From Mycolicibacterium insubricum (GTDB lineage Bacteria > Actinomycetota > Actinomycetes > Mycobacteriales > Mycobacteriaceae): a DNA stretch of 64,000 nucleotides. The notes under the pieces were generated by a model. It did not search any database. It saw nothing but the letters and a program-made list of their open reading frames with translations, and was not told the origin of the DNA. The DNA lies in NCBI RefSeq assembly GCF_010731615.1, contig NZ_AP022618.1:4278001-4342000 (forward strand), read 5' to 3'. This document shows, piece after piece, positions 39,679 to 48,848 of this stretch; the stretch's first letter is position 1, and each line of letters begins with the position of its first letter. The position numbers and the translations under genes were made by a program.

Positions 39679-41493
39679 ATGAACAGGAACGCGTACGCCG
39701 ATCGGGAGGCGATCTTCGCCGCCCTGGCGGACGCCGAAGCCGCCTACCAGAAGCTCGCCAACTGCTCCCTCGACGCGCTGACCTCGGAGGAAGTGCTGGA
39801 CGTCCTGGAGCGCAGGGAGACGTTGGCCTGGAAGCAGCCGGCCGTGGACCACCGGTTGTTGGCCCGCTTGGCCGCCGACGGCAACCCGGGCAAGCTCGGG
39901 GCCGCCACGCTGTCACGGGTCCTGGAGGAGCGGCTGCGGATCTCCCGCGCGGCGGCCAAGCGGCGGTTGGACGACGCCGCCGATCTCGGACCCCGAATGA
40001 CCCTCGACGGCGCGGCGTTGGAGCCGCTGCTGCCGGCGGTGGCCGCCGCCCAGGCTGAGGGACGGATCAGCCCCGAGCATGTGGCCATCGCCCGCGAGGT
40101 CTACGCGCAGATACCGTCCGCGGTGACGGCCAAGTGGCGCGGGTACGCCCAGGTCGAGCTCGCCGAACTGGCCGCCGAACACGGCCCGGCGATGTTCCGG
40201 CGGCTGGCGAATCTGCTGCTCACCGTCTTGGACCCCGACGGTGACTTCTCCGACCGACAGCGCCAGAACAAGCGGGGTCTGGTGCTCGGCCCGCAGTGCC
40301 GGGACGGCTCCAGCAAGCTGTCCGGAGTCCTCACTCCCGAAGCCCGCGCCACCCTGGAGCCCTTGCTGGCGAAGCTGGCCGCCCCGGGAATGTGCAACCC
40401 GGCCGACGAACATCCCTGCGTGTCCGGCACGCCGGGCGAGGACCAGATCCGCAACGACGCCCGGACCTGGAAACAGCGCAACCATGACGCCCTGCTCGCG
40501 GTATTGCGCGCGATGCTGGCCTCCGGAGACCTCGGCCAGCACAACGGCCTTCCGGTCACCGTGATCGTCACGACGACGCTCGCCGAAATGGAAGCCGCCG
40601 CGCACGCCGGCGCCCAGATCGACGCCGCGGCGGGGCCCGCCCATCGGGATCTACCGACCGGCGGGGACCGGCCGGCGACCGGCCGCCAGGCGCCGCCGGA
40701 CCCGAGCTCCGGGGCGCTGACCGGTTGGGCGACCACCGCGGGCGGGTCCCGGCTGCCGATGAGCGACGTGATCCGGCTTGGCTCACACGCGGTCCACTAC
40801 CTGGTGATCTTCGACGGCCGGGGCCGCGCGTTGTGGCTGGGCCGCTCCAAACGAATAGCGTCGGCCGACCAGCGGATCGTGCTGGTGGCCCGGGACCGCG
40901 GCTGCACGCGGCCCGGATGCACGGCAAGCGCCTACGACTGCCAGGCCCACCATCTGGGCCGGGGCTGGCGCAATGGCACCGACACCAACATCGATGACCT
41001 CGGGCAGGCCTGCGGACCGGACAATGTGATGGCCGACCAGTTCGACTGGACGACCGTGCTCAACGACAACGGCCGCGTGGAATGGCACCCGCCGCCCGCG
41101 CTGGACCGCGGCCAGAGCCGGGTCAACGCGTTCAACTTCCCCGAAGACCTGCTGGTGGACCTGCGGCGCCGTCGCGCACGACTGCGCGGCCAGCCCGATC
41201 CCGGCCCGGCGCCGCCTCCGTATCCGCCCACGCCGCCCGGCGCCGATCCGCCGGGAACCGCACCGGGTTGGTTGGAGGACGCGGTCGCGTGCGCGGGCTG
41301 GATGTCCTACTTCGATGAGACCGATGCCGAACTTGACGAGATCGCTGCGGCCACCGGGTACGACTGCGCCGGGTACCCCTGGGACCCTGACTGCAATCCC
41401 GACTGCCACGACGACGGGCGCACCGAAATAACCGACGAGGAGCTGGCCCGCCTCATCGCCCGCGACCCCGAACGCCACCTTGCCGAGCGCTGA
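39679..41493 (+). CDS. 13E12-repeat family protein, DUF222 plus HNH nuclease domain
   Basis: A 604-residue protein. The N-terminal DUF222 region (residues about 30-300; LLARLAADGNPGKLGAATLS) is followed by the 13E12 signature IFDGRGRALWLGRSKRIAS and an HNH-type zinc region RDRGCTRPGCTASAYDCQAH with HLGRGWRNGTDTNIDDLGQ and CGPDN. A Pro-rich stretch and an acidic tail end the protein. In M. tuberculosis REP13E12 copies serve as integration sites for phage phiRv1, and members are SOS-regulated. The ATG at 39679 was preferred because the longer frame begins inside the promoter. The upstream 80 bp are unusually A/T-rich for this genome. Nuclease activity is inferred. Confidence 0.9.
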   Translation: MNRNAYADREAIFAALADAEAAYQKLANCSLDALTSEEVLDVLERRETLAWKQPAVDHRLLARLAADGNPGKLGAATLSRVLEERLRISRAAAKRRLDDAADLGPRMTLDGAALEPLLPAVAAAQAEGRISPEHVAIAREVYAQIPSAVTAKWRGYAQVELAELAAEHGPAMFRRLANLLLTVLDPDGDFSDRQRQNKRGLVLGPQCRDGSSKLSGVLTPEARATLEPLLAKLAAPGMCNPADEHPCVSGTPGEDQIRNDARTWKQRNHDALLAVLRAMLASGDLGQHNGLPVTVIVTTTLAEMEAAAHAGAQIDAAAGPAHRDLPTGGDRPATGRQAPPDPSSGALTGWATTAGGSRLPMSDVIRLGSHAVHYLVIFDGRGRALWLGRSKRIASADQRIVLVARDRGCTRPGCTASAYDCQAHHLGRGWRNGTDTNIDDLGQACGPDNVMADQFDWTTVLNDNGRVEWHPPPALDRGQSRVNAFNFPEDLLVDLRRRRARLRGQPDPGPAPPPYPPTPPGADPPGTAPGWLEDAVACAGWMSYFDETDAELDEIAAATGYDCAGYPWDPDCNPDCHDDGRTEITDEELARLIARDPERHLAER

Positions 41494-41507
41494 GCTGCGG
41501 CCCGGGC

Positions 41508-42509
41508 TCAGGTGGTCCGCAGCGAGGCCACCATTCGGTCGATGACGCCGGCGTCCGGCGCGCCGTCGATGCCCTGCTCCAGGCTGATCACGAACAACAC
41601 CGTGCCGTCCTGGCCGGGAACGGTGGTGGCGACCATGCTGTGCAGCGCGGACGGGCCGGTGCACGCGTCGGCCTTGATTCCGGTGACCGTCGCAATCACC
41701 TGAACCGCGGGGCGGCCCGAGACGGTCAGGCTCTTGGGGGAACTCAGCGACACCGCGGGCACCTGACCGTCCTCGGAGGTGTAGATGTCGGCCACCTTCG
41801 TCGCCTCGGCGTTGACGGACTGGTTGATGTCGGAGATGTCGGAGGATCCGGGCACCCCGGAGACGGCCAGCGAGGACTTTGCGCACTTAGGGTTGTCCAG
41901 CGAGGCGGCGCCGCTCATCGTTCTGATCGGGCAGTAGCCGAACGGCCCGTCGGGGCACTTCTTCTCCCAGCCGATCAGCGTCCCGCAGCTGCTCACCTCC
42001 CAGTTCCCCGGCACGTCGTAGGACAGCCCTCGCTTGGCCTCGACGGTCTGCCAGCCGGTCGGGGTGTTCGGGGCCGCCTTGCCGAGGCAGGCGTTGGAAC
42101 CGCGTGGCGGGACCGACACCGAGGTCGACGGGAATAGCGGCTCGCTGGTCGTCGCCTGCGGGGTGGAGCTCACCCCGGCCCCGGTGGTGGACGCCACGGC
42201 CCCGGTGGTTTCGGAGTTCGTGCCACCGAGCCCCCACAGCAGGGCCCCGGTGGCGACCAGTACCACCACCACCGCCAGCGCGGTCAGCGCGATGACCCGC
42301 CATTTGCGCGACGGCGGCTCCGGGGCGCCGGCGCCGCCCAGCGACGGCGCCTCGCCGTACCACTGCTGATAGGACTGCAGCCCCGGCTGCGCCCAGGGCT
42401 GAGCATCGGGCTGGGCCCAGGACTGCTGCGGATCGGGCTGGGCCCAGGACGGGCCGTCGGGCCGTTGCCAGGGTGACCCACCGCCCTGCGGCATGCCGGG
42501 ATAGCTCAT
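41508..42509 (-). CDS. Membrane-anchored protein with repetitive Q/W/P-rich N-terminus
   Basis: A 333-residue protein. Residues 1-70 carry short repeats (SWAQPD, PWAQPG) typical of mycobacterial cytoplasmic Pro/Gln-rich tails. A single membrane segment VIALTALAVVVVLVATGALLW follows, then a Ser/Thr linker and an extracytoplasmic domain with eight cysteines, among them SNACLGKA, VSSCGTLIGWEKKCPDG and GYCPIRT. I do not recognise a named family. The ATG at 42509 is preceded on the minus strand by TAGGTT (42522-42517), 7 nt away, so it is probably leaderless; the longer frame to 42575 is intergenic. Confidence 0.82.
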   Translation of the reverse strand: MSYPGMPQGGGSPWQRPDGPSWAQPDPQQSWAQPDAQPWAQPGLQSYQQWYGEAPSLGGAGAPEPPSRKWRVIALTALAVVVVLVATGALLWGLGGTNSETTGAVASTTGAGVSSTPQATTSEPLFPSTSVSVPPRGSNACLGKAAPNTPTGWQTVEAKRGLSYDVPGNWEVSSCGTLIGWEKKCPDGPFGYCPIRTMSGAASLDNPKCAKSSLAVSGVPGSSDISDINQSVNAEATKVADIYTSEDGQVPAVSLSSPKSLTVSGRPAVQVIATVTGIKADACTGPSALHSMVATTVPGQDGTVLFVISLEQGIDGAPDAGVIDRMVASLRTT

Positions 42510-42561
42510 ACCGGCCAACCTAACAGCGCCGACGACGGCCTTCGCGCACCAAATCCGCGAA

Positions 42562-42587
42562 CCAGATCGGTGCACCAGATCGGTGCA
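42562..42587. repeat. 13-bp tandem duplication
   Basis: CCAGATCGGTGCA occurs twice in tandem (42562-42574, 42575-42587). The preceding bases GCGAACCAGATCGGTGCA resemble the right end of the 49-bp repeat at 6093-6141 (GCGAACCAGTTACGTGCA), so this may be a remnant of that family. Confidence 0.45.
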
Positions 42588-42620
42588 CAGCCACGCCCGG
42601 CGAAACTCCCCGGAACGCGA

Positions 42621-42655
42621 AATTCCCCCGAACGCCTCGGGCGTTCGGGGGAATT
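42621..42655 (-). terminator. Intrinsic-type terminator of fadB
   Basis: A 16-bp perfect stem, AATTCCCCCGAACGCC with its complement, and a 3-nt loop, starting 13 bp beyond the fadB stop on the minus strand. There is no clear T-run after it, only the A/T-containing end of the stem itself. Confidence 0.8.
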
Positions 42656-42667
42656 CGTGTCAGTGCG

Positions 42668-44827
42668 TCAGAGCAGCGAGGCCGGCGGGTTGAACCGGTC
42701 GCCATAGCGGGCGGCCAGCTCCTTGGCCCGGGCGACGAACGCCTCCCGGCCCACACCGAGGGGTCCCTCGTAGCCCACGATGAACTGCGCCGAACCACCC
42801 GTGTAGGGCGGGTAGCCGATGCCCATGATGGACCCGATGTTGGCGTCGGCGGTGGACGTCAGCACCCCCTCGTCGAGGCACTTCTGGGTCTCGATCGCCT
42901 CGGCGAACAGCATCCGGTCGATCATGTCCTGCAGCGGGATCTGGGTCGACCCGGACTTGAAGGTCTCCGCCAGGCCCGGCCACAGGCCAACCCGCTTCCC
43001 GTCGGCGTAGTCGTAGAAGCCAGCACCCTTCAACCGGCCGCCCCGGCCGAGCTCCAGCATCTTCTCGACAACGATCTCGCCCGGGTGCGGCGTGTAGCTG
43101 CCGCCCTCGGCCTCGACGCCCTCCTTGGTGGCCACCGCGATCTTGTGCATGAGCTCCAGGTTCAGCTCATCGGACAGCTGCAGCGGCGCCGCCGGGTAAC
43201 CGGCCTGCAGACCCGCCTGCTCGACCGACGAGGCGGCGATGCCCTCGCCCAGCATGGCGATGGCCTCCTGCACGAAGGTGCCGATGACCCGGCTGGTGAA
43301 GAAGCCGCGGCTGTCGTTGACGACGATCGGGGTCTTCTTGATGGCCAGCACGTAGTCGAACACCCGGGCCAGGGTCTCGTCGGAGGTCTTCTCCCCCTTG
43401 ATGATCTCCACCAGCGGCATCTTGTCGACCGGCGAGAAGAAGTGGATGCCGATGAAGTCGTCCTGGCGCTTCACCCCGGTGGCCAGACCGGTGATCGGCA
43501 GGGTCGAGGTGTTGGAGCCCAGCACCGCGTTCGGCTCGACGATGTCCTCGATCTCCTGGAACACCTTCTGCTTGAGCTCCACGCTCTCGAAGACGGCCTC
43601 GATGACGAAGTCGACACCCTTGAGGTCGGCGGCGTCCGCGGTCGGGGTGATCCGGCCCAACAGCTCCGCGGACTTCTCCTCGGTGGTCCGCCCGCGCCCC
43701 AACGCCTTGGCCTCGAGCTTCTCCGAGTAGCCCTTGCCGCGCTCGGCGGCCTCGAGCGAGACGTCCTTGAGGACAACGTCGTAGCCGGCCTTGGCCGAGA
43801 CGTAGGCGATGCCCGCGCCCATCATGCCGGCGCCGAGCACACCGATCTTGGTGATCGGGGTCTTCTCGATGCCCTTGGGGCGGCTGCCGCCACCGTTGAT
43901 GGTCGCCATGTCCACAAAGAACGCCTGGATCATGTTTTTGGCGGTCTGGCCGGTGACCAGCGAGGTGAAGTAGCGGCTCTCGATCCGGCTGGCGGTGTCG
44001 AAGTCCACCTGCGCACCCTCGACCGCGGCGGCCAGGATGGCCCGCGGCGCGGGCATCGGGGCGCCCTTGAGCTGCTTGCGCAGCAGCGCCGGGAACGACG
44101 GCAGGATGGCCGCCAGCGCCGGGGTGGACGGGGTGCCGCCGGGCATCTTGTAGCCCTGCTTGTCCCACGGCTGCACTGCGGCACCCTCCGGGTTGGCCTT
44201 GAGCTCCTCCTTGATCCAGGCCTTCGCCCTCGGGACCAGCTCGTCGACGCTGCCGACGACCTCGTCGACCAGACCGGTGTCCTTGGCCTTGGCCGGCTTG
44301 AAGCGAGTGCCCTGCGCGAGCACCTCCATGAAGGCCTTCTGGATGCCGAACATCCGGACAGAGCGGGTCACGCCGCCGCCGCCGGGCAGCAGGCCCAGGG
44401 TGACCTCGGGCAGGCCGATGACCGAACCCGGGACGTCCGCGGCGATGCGGTGGTGGCACGCCAGCGCGATCTCCAGGCCGCCGCCCAGCGCCGCGCCGTT
44501 GATGGCCGCGACGACCGGCTTGCCGAGGGTCTCCAGGGCGCGCAGGTCGGCCTTGATGAACTCGACCTCGTCGAACGCCTCCTGGGCGTTCTCCGGGCCC
44601 ACCGCGAGCATGCCCTTGAGGTCACCGCCGGCGAAGAAGGTCTTCTTCGCGCTGGTGATCACCACGCCGGTGATGGAGTCCTTCTCGGACACCAATCGCG
44701 CGACGGTGTTGTGCATCGACTCCTTGTAGTGCTCGTTCATCACGTTGGCCGAGCCGGTCGGATCGTCGAGCGTGAGCGTGACGATGCCGTCGGCATCCTG
44801 GTCCCACTTGATGGTGTTCTCTGCCAT
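42668..44827 (-). CDS. fadB: Fatty acid oxidation complex alpha subunit FadB
   Basis: A 719-residue fusion of an enoyl-CoA hydratase and an L-3-hydroxyacyl-CoA dehydrogenase. The N-terminal crotonase domain has FFAGGDLKGM and NGAALGGGLEIALACHH; here the catalytic glutamates are present (LPEVTLGLLPGGGGVTR). The dehydrogenase half has the NAD motif IGVLGAGMMGAGIAYVSAKAG and the dyad segment IGIHFFSPVDKMPLVEII. With FadA it should form the mycobacterial trifunctional enzyme carrying out the last three beta-oxidation steps. 28 bp separate it from fadA, so the two are co-transcribed. A strong terminator follows. Confidence 0.96.
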   Translation of the reverse strand: MAENTIKWDQDADGIVTLTLDDPTGSANVMNEHYKESMHNTVARLVSEKDSITGVVITSAKKTFFAGGDLKGMLAVGPENAQEAFDEVEFIKADLRALETLGKPVVAAINGAALGGGLEIALACHHRIAADVPGSVIGLPEVTLGLLPGGGGVTRSVRMFGIQKAFMEVLAQGTRFKPAKAKDTGLVDEVVGSVDELVPRAKAWIKEELKANPEGAAVQPWDKQGYKMPGGTPSTPALAAILPSFPALLRKQLKGAPMPAPRAILAAAVEGAQVDFDTASRIESRYFTSLVTGQTAKNMIQAFFVDMATINGGGSRPKGIEKTPITKIGVLGAGMMGAGIAYVSAKAGYDVVLKDVSLEAAERGKGYSEKLEAKALGRGRTTEEKSAELLGRITPTADAADLKGVDFVIEAVFESVELKQKVFQEIEDIVEPNAVLGSNTSTLPITGLATGVKRQDDFIGIHFFSPVDKMPLVEIIKGEKTSDETLARVFDYVLAIKKTPIVVNDSRGFFTSRVIGTFVQEAIAMLGEGIAASSVEQAGLQAGYPAAPLQLSDELNLELMHKIAVATKEGVEAEGGSYTPHPGEIVVEKMLELGRGGRLKGAGFYDYADGKRVGLWPGLAETFKSGSTQIPLQDMIDRMLFAEAIETQKCLDEGVLTSTADANIGSIMGIGYPPYTGGSAQFIVGYEGPLGVGREAFVARAKELAARYGDRFNPPASLL

Positions 44828-44855
44828 GACTTCTTATCCTTTGCTTCGCCGCGGC

Positions 44856-46067
44856 TCAGACGCGCTCGATGATGGTGGCCACGCCCATGCCGCCGCCGAT
44901 ACACAGCGTGATCAGGGCACGCCGGGCGCCGCGACGCTCCAGCTCGTCGACCATGGTTCCGGTGATCATGGCGCCGGTGGCGCCCAGCGGGTGGCCCATC
45001 GCGATGGCGCCACCATTGACGTTGAGCTTCTCGTCGGGGATGCCCAGGTCCTTCTGGAACTTCAGCACCACCGAGGCGAACGCCTCGTTCAGCTCGAACA
45101 GGTCGATGTCATCGACGGTCAAGCCGGCGCGGGCGAGCACCTTCTCGGTGGCCGGGGTGGGCCCGGTCAGCATGATGGTGGCGTCGGCGCCGCTGGTGGC
45201 GGTGGCGACGATGCGGGCCCGCGGGGTGAGGCCCTGGCTGGTGCCGGCCTTCTCGCTACCGATCAGCAGCAGCGCGGCGCCGTCGACGATGCCGGAACTG
45301 TTACCACCGGTGTGCACGTGGTTGATCTTCTCGACCCAGTGGTACTTCTGCAGCGCCACATCGTCGAAGCCGCCCATGGCGGCCAGCGCCTCGAACGCCG
45401 GGCGCAGCTTGCCCAGGTCCTCGACGGTGGTGCCGGGACGCATGTGCTCGTCGTGGTCCAGGACGACCAGGCCGTTCTGGTCGCGAACCGGGATGACGGA
45501 CTTGGCGAAGTAGCCGCCCGACCAGGCGGCAGCGGCGCGCTCCTGCGAGCGTGCGGCGTAGGCGTCGACGTCGTCGCGGGTGAAGCCCTCCATGGTGGCG
45601 ATCAGATCGGCACCGATTCCCTGCGGCGCGATGTAGTTGTCGAAGGTGAACGGGATGTCGGAGAACATCGCGCCGCCGTCAGCGCCCATGGGAACGCGGC
45701 TCATCGACTCCACACCACCGGCGTAGATCAGGTCGTCCCAGCCGGAGCGGATCTTCTGCGCGGCGGTGTTGACGGCCTCCAGGCCGGAGGCGCAGAACCG
45801 GTTGAGCTGGTAGCCACCGGTGGTGTCGGGCAGACCGGCGGCCAGCACCGCGGTGCGGGCGATATCGGCACCCTGGTCACCGACCGGCGACACGCAGCCC
45901 AGCAGCACGTCGCTGATCAGGGTCTCGTCCAGGTCGGGATGGCGGCGGCGCATCTCCTCGATCAGGCCGACGACCAGGTCGAGCGGCTTGACCTCGTTGA
46001 GTGCGCCCTTGCGCTGCTTGCCACGCGGCGTGCGAATGGCCTCGTAGATGAAGGCTTCTTCGGACAT
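44856..46067 (-). CDS. fadA: Acetyl-CoA acyltransferase (thiolase) FadA
   Basis: A 403-residue thiolase, exactly the length of M. tuberculosis FadA (Rv0859). The acyl-accepting cysteine is in [17 protein letters not shown], the catalytic histidine in [15 protein letters not shown] and the second cysteine in [14 protein letters not shown]. It releases acetyl-CoA in beta-oxidation as partner of FadB. The ATG at 46067 has a CCTGGAGCAAC ribosome binding site on the minus strand; the long open frame beyond it overlaps the divergent aminotransferase gene. A perfect 18-bp dyad about 100 bp upstream is a candidate operator. Confidence 0.96.
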   Translation of the reverse strand: MSEEAFIYEAIRTPRGKQRKGALNEVKPLDLVVGLIEEMRRRHPDLDETLISDVLLGCVSPVGDQGADIARTAVLAAGLPDTTGGYQLNRFCASGLEAVNTAAQKIRSGWDDLIYAGGVESMSRVPMGADGGAMFSDIPFTFDNYIAPQGIGADLIATMEGFTRDDVDAYAARSQERAAAAWSGGYFAKSVIPVRDQNGLVVLDHDEHMRPGTTVEDLGKLRPAFEALAAMGGFDDVALQKYHWVEKINHVHTGGNSSGIVDGAALLLIGSEKAGTSQGLTPRARIVATATSGADATIMLTGPTPATEKVLARAGLTVDDIDLFELNEAFASVVLKFQKDLGIPDEKLNVNGGAIAMGHPLGATGAMITGTMVDELERRGARRALITLCIGGGMGVATIIERV

Positions 46068-46165
46068 GTAGTTGCTCCAGGTCCTGTTCAGGTTGGTGGC
46101 GCGGGTTTCCGGCCGGGCCGGGCCCGCTGGAGGGTCGTCCTCGTGGGCGCAGCATATCAGCCTCA

Positions 46166-46183
46166 CCCAACCACTTGGTTGGG
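46166..46183. promoter_or_regulatory. Palindromic operator between fadA and the aminotransferase gene
   Basis: CCCAACCACTTGGTTGGG is a perfect dyad of 8-bp arms with a CT spacer. It lies 99 bp upstream of fadA and 35 bp upstream of the divergent gene's ATG. The size and symmetry fit a TetR-family repressor, a class that commonly controls acyl-CoA metabolism in actinobacteria. The cognate regulator is not in the window. Confidence 0.7.
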
Positions 46184-46217
46184 AGAGGTCGGCCGGGGGC
46201 TGGGGCAAGATGCGGGT

Positions 46218-47390
46218 ATGACGGTCGCCCGGCTGCGCCCCTTCCAGACCACCATCTTCGCCGAGATGTCGGCGCTGGCCGCCCGCCTCGGCGCGGTCAA
46301 CCTCGGCCAGGGGTTCCCCGACGAGGACGGGCCGGCGGCCATGCTGGAAGCGGCGCGTCGGGCCATCGCCGAGGGCGCCAACCAGTACCCGCCCGGCCCC
46401 GGCATCCCCGCGCTGCGCGCGGCCGTCGCCGATCAGCGGCGCCGCCGGTTCGGTGTCGACTACGACCCCGACACCGAGGTGCTGGTCACCGTCGGCGCCA
46501 CCGAGGGCATCGCCGCGGCGGTCCTGGGCCTGGTCGAGCCGGGCTCGGAGGTGGTGCTCATCGAGCCGTTCTACGACTCCTACTCCCCGGTGGTGGCGAT
46601 GGCCGGTGCGCACCGGGTCGGGGTGTCGATGGTGCCGGCCGGCGCCGGTTTCGCCCTGGACCTCGACGCGGTGCGCGCGGCGATCACACCCCGTACCCGG
46701 GCGCTGATCCTCAACACCCCGCACAATCCGACCGGCTGGGTGGCCTCCGACGACGAGTTGCGCGGGCTGGCCGAGATTGCGGTCGCGGCCGATCTGCTGG
46801 TCATCTCCGACGAGGTCTACGAGCACCTGGTGTTCGACGGTCGGGTGCACCGGCCGCTGGCCGCCTATCCGGGCATGTTCGAGCGGACCGTCACCGTCTC
46901 CAGCGCCGCGAAGATGTTCAACGTCACCGGCTGGAAGATCGGCTGGGCGCTGGGCCCCGCGGAGTTGATCACCGGGGTGCGCGCGGCCAAGCAGTACCTC
47001 ACCTATGTCGGCGGGTCGCCGCTGCAGCCGGCCGTCGCCGAGGCGCTGGACACCGGCGACGGGTGGGTGGACGAACTGTGCGCCACGCTGGCCGCGCGCC
47101 GGGACCGGCTCGCCGTGGCGCTGACCGACATCGGGTTCGCGGTGCACGACAGCGGCGGCACCTATTTCCTGTGCGCCGATCCCCGGCCGCTGGGCTATCC
47201 GGATTCGACGGCGTTCTGCGCCGAGCTGCCCGAGCGGATCGGGGTGGCCGCCATCCCGCTGTCGGCGTTCTGCGACCCGGACGGGCCGTCGTTTCACCGG
47301 TGGAATCACCTGGTGCGGTTCGCGTTCTGCAAGCGCGACGACACCCTGGAGCTGGCGATCGAGCGGCTGCAGCGGCTACCGGTTGGCTAG
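46218..47390 (+). CDS. dapC: Class I/II aminotransferase, DapC-like (Rv0858c)
   Basis: A 390-residue fold-type I PLP enzyme. The substrate/PLP region shows [12 protein letters not shown] and [15 protein letters not shown], the PLP contact [13 protein letters not shown], the aspartate in [13 protein letters not shown] and the Schiff-base lysine in [16 protein letters not shown]. Rv0858c is annotated as N-succinyldiaminopimelate aminotransferase; related sequences also act on kynurenine or methionine, so substrate is uncertain. The ATG at 46218 follows a possible -10 CAAGAT (46206-46211). The 3' end overlaps the convergent SRPBCC gene by 4 bp. Confidence 0.88.
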   Translation: MTVARLRPFQTTIFAEMSALAARLGAVNLGQGFPDEDGPAAMLEAARRAIAEGANQYPPGPGIPALRAAVADQRRRRFGVDYDPDTEVLVTVGATEGIAAAVLGLVEPGSEVVLIEPFYDSYSPVVAMAGAHRVGVSMVPAGAGFALDLDAVRAAITPRTRALILNTPHNPTGWVASDDELRGLAEIAVAADLLVISDEVYEHLVFDGRVHRPLAAYPGMFERTVTVSSAAKMFNVTGWKIGWALGPAELITGVRAAKQYLTYVGGSPLQPAVAEALDTGDGWVDELCATLAARRDRLAVALTDIGFAVHDSGGTYFLCADPRPLGYPDSTAFCAELPERIGVAAIPLSAFCDPDGPSFHRWNHLVRFAFCKRDDTLELAIERLQRLPVG

Positions 47391-47827
47391 CCCTTCTTGA
47401 GCTTGAGGACCTGCTTGCGCAGCCCGTCGGTGGCGGTCTCCATGCCGCCCTTGAGGGTGCGCTTGAGGATGAAGCCGGGCAGCGGGACGGTCGGGTCCAC
47501 CGACAGATCGAACCGCACCTTCGTCTTGTCGCCGGCCGGGGTCAGCGTGTAGGTCGCGTCCTGGGACCTCATCTGCCCGGCCGAGACCAGCGTCCAGCTG
47601 ACCGAGGAGTCGGTCCAGGTGTAGTCGACCACCAGGGTGTCGGTGAGCCCCGCCGCCTTGATGACGAGTTTGACCTGGTGCGGCCGCCCGTCGTCGTAGC
47701 TGGTCAGCACCTCGGCCTTCTGGTACTGCGGCGACCACTGCGGGGTGTTCTCGATGTCGGCGATGACGTCGAGGATCTCCGCCGGCGTGGCTTCGATGAG
47801 GACTTCGCGGGAATCACTGACTGCCAT
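47387..47827 (-). CDS. SRPBCC-family protein, Rv0857-like
   Basis: A 146-residue START/Bet v 1-like protein starting MAVSDSREVLIEATPAEILD. The helix-strand element DVIADIENTPQWSPQYQKAE and basic C-terminus [10 protein letters not shown] are typical of the mycobacterial Rv0854-Rv0857 group. It ends next to the aminotransferase gene on the other strand. A hydrophobic ligand is likely from the fold; none is known. The ATG at 47827 is followed upstream by the operator region of the AhpD-like gene. Confidence 0.87.
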   Translation of the reverse strand: MAVSDSREVLIEATPAEILDVIADIENTPQWSPQYQKAEVLTSYDDGRPHQVKLVIKAAGLTDTLVVDYTWTDSSVSWTLVSAGQMRSQDATYTLTPAGDKTKVRFDLSVDPTVPLPGFILKRTLKGGMETATDGLRKQVLKLKKG

Positions 47828-47891
47828 GGCAGGCAGACTAACCCGCCGCCGACGGGCCCCACGGGCGTTCCGCCGGACCCACCCGCGACAG

Positions 47892-47907
47892 ATACCCCTG
47901 TGGGTAT
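47892..47907. promoter_or_regulatory. CsoR/RicR-type operator
   Basis: ATACCCCTGTGGGTAT is a dyad with perfect 6-bp arms (ATACCC/GGGTAT) and a 4-nt spacer. The TACCC-N4-GGGTA form matches operators of the CsoR family (copper or persulfide-sensing repressors, including RicR in mycobacteria). Its right end touches the -10 hexamer TATGGT (47907-47912) of the AhpD-like gene, a position suited to repression. No CsoR gene is in the window. Confidence 0.65.
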
Positions 47908-47919
47908 ATGGTGGACGTC

Positions 47920-48276
47920 ATGAGCGACGCAACCCACAACCACGATCTGCTGACCACCCTCAACGCCCAGGCGCGCGAGCTGCGGAAACACATCCCGGAC
48001 GTGTACCAGGGCTTCGCCGCGACACACAAGGCCGCGATGGCCGAGGGCGCACTGTCGACCAAGGTCAAGGAACTCATCGCGCTGGCCATCGGCGTCACCA
48101 ACCGCTGCGACGGCTGCATCGCCTCGCACGCCCGCGGCGCCGCCCGAGCCGGTGCGACCAAAGAGGAGGCCGCCGAGGCGATGGGTGTAGCGATCCTGCT
48201 CAACGGCGGTCACTCCACCGTCTACGGTCCGCGCGCGTACGCCGCGTTCTGCGAGTTCGCCGACGGCCAGAACTGA
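47920..48276 (+). CDS. AhpD-like carboxymuconolactone decarboxylase-family protein
   Basis: A 118-residue protein with the AhpD redox motif in NRCDGCIASHARGAARAG: a CxxC pair followed by histidine. A conserved glutamate is in TKVKELIALAIGVTNRC. Such proteins are thiol-dependent peroxidase partners or react with small electrophiles. The ATG at 47920 was chosen because TATGGT lies 7 nt upstream, giving a leaderless start just downstream of the CsoR-type operator; the ATG at 47908 would lie within the promoter. Control by a copper or sulfur sensor would fit a thiol-stress role. Confidence 0.85.
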   Translation: MSDATHNHDLLTTLNAQARELRKHIPDVYQGFAATHKAAMAEGALSTKVKELIALAIGVTNRCDGCIASHARGAARAGATKEEAAEAMGVAILLNGGHSTVYGPRAYAAFCEFADGQN

Positions 48277-48318
48277 GACCACGTTTGCGGCGGCCCCAGC
48301 TTCCCCTCGCTGAACCGC

Positions 48319-48771
48319 CTAGCCCTCCAGCCGGGTCGCCTTCGCCACGCAGCGCTTGACGGTGTCGACGGCCTCCTGGTTGAGCCGGGGCAGCGCACGG
48401 CCGTCGGGCAGCGTGCTGGTGGCGCGGGCCTTGTCGGTCAGGCTGTACATCTTCTGGTCGGCGTAGACCCACACGTCGGGGCCGGTGGCGTCGTCGCCCA
48501 TCCCGGACAGGATGTTGCCGCCGACGTAGAGGTAGCCGCCGGCGCGCACCGAGGCGACCTGGCTGATCCGCTGACCGGAGGTGAAGTTGGAGTTGATCTT
48601 CGAGACCCGCTCGCCGCCGACACCTTCGCAGCCCGACACCGTGTTGTCGACGACGGTGGTCGTCGTGCTCGGCGCGCTGGCCGGCACCACCGGCGCCGGC
48701 TTGAGGTGGCAGCCGGCCGTCAGCAGCATCACCGGAGCCAGGAACGTGACGAAAATGGCGCGACGTGTCAT
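48319..48771 (-). CDS. Putative lipoprotein
   Basis: A 150-residue protein. The signal sequence FVTFLAPVMLLTAGC ends in a lipobox (LTAGC), predicting lipid attachment outside the membrane. The mature part has two further cysteines (VSGCEGVGG, VKRCVAKA) and a short beta-rich core. It has a good ribosome binding site (GCAGGAGGCAGC) before the ATG at 48771. Family not recognised. The next gene upstream on the same strand also encodes an exported protein. Confidence 0.82.
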   Translation of the reverse strand: MTRRAIFVTFLAPVMLLTAGCHLKPAPVVPASAPSTTTTVVDNTVSGCEGVGGERVSKINSNFTSGQRISQVASVRAGGYLYVGGNILSGMGDDATGPDVWVYADQKMYSLTDKARATSTLPDGRALPRLNQEAVDTVKRCVAKATRLEG

Positions 48772-48848
48772 GCTGCCTCCTGCTCGAACGGACCCCCTCC
48801 AGTACACAGGTACCGGAATGCGGCCCGTTCACCGGGGCAACGGGAGGA

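Noticed and set aside
44745..46217. 881-residue plus-strand frame joined to the aminotransferase
   Set aside because: Its first 490 residues are antisense to fadA and lack any family motif; the enzyme starts at the ATG at 46218.
46068..47309. Upstream extension of fadA to 817 residues
   Set aside because: The added part is the antisense of the aminotransferase gene and has low-complexity composition; FadA is 403 residues from the ATG at 46067.
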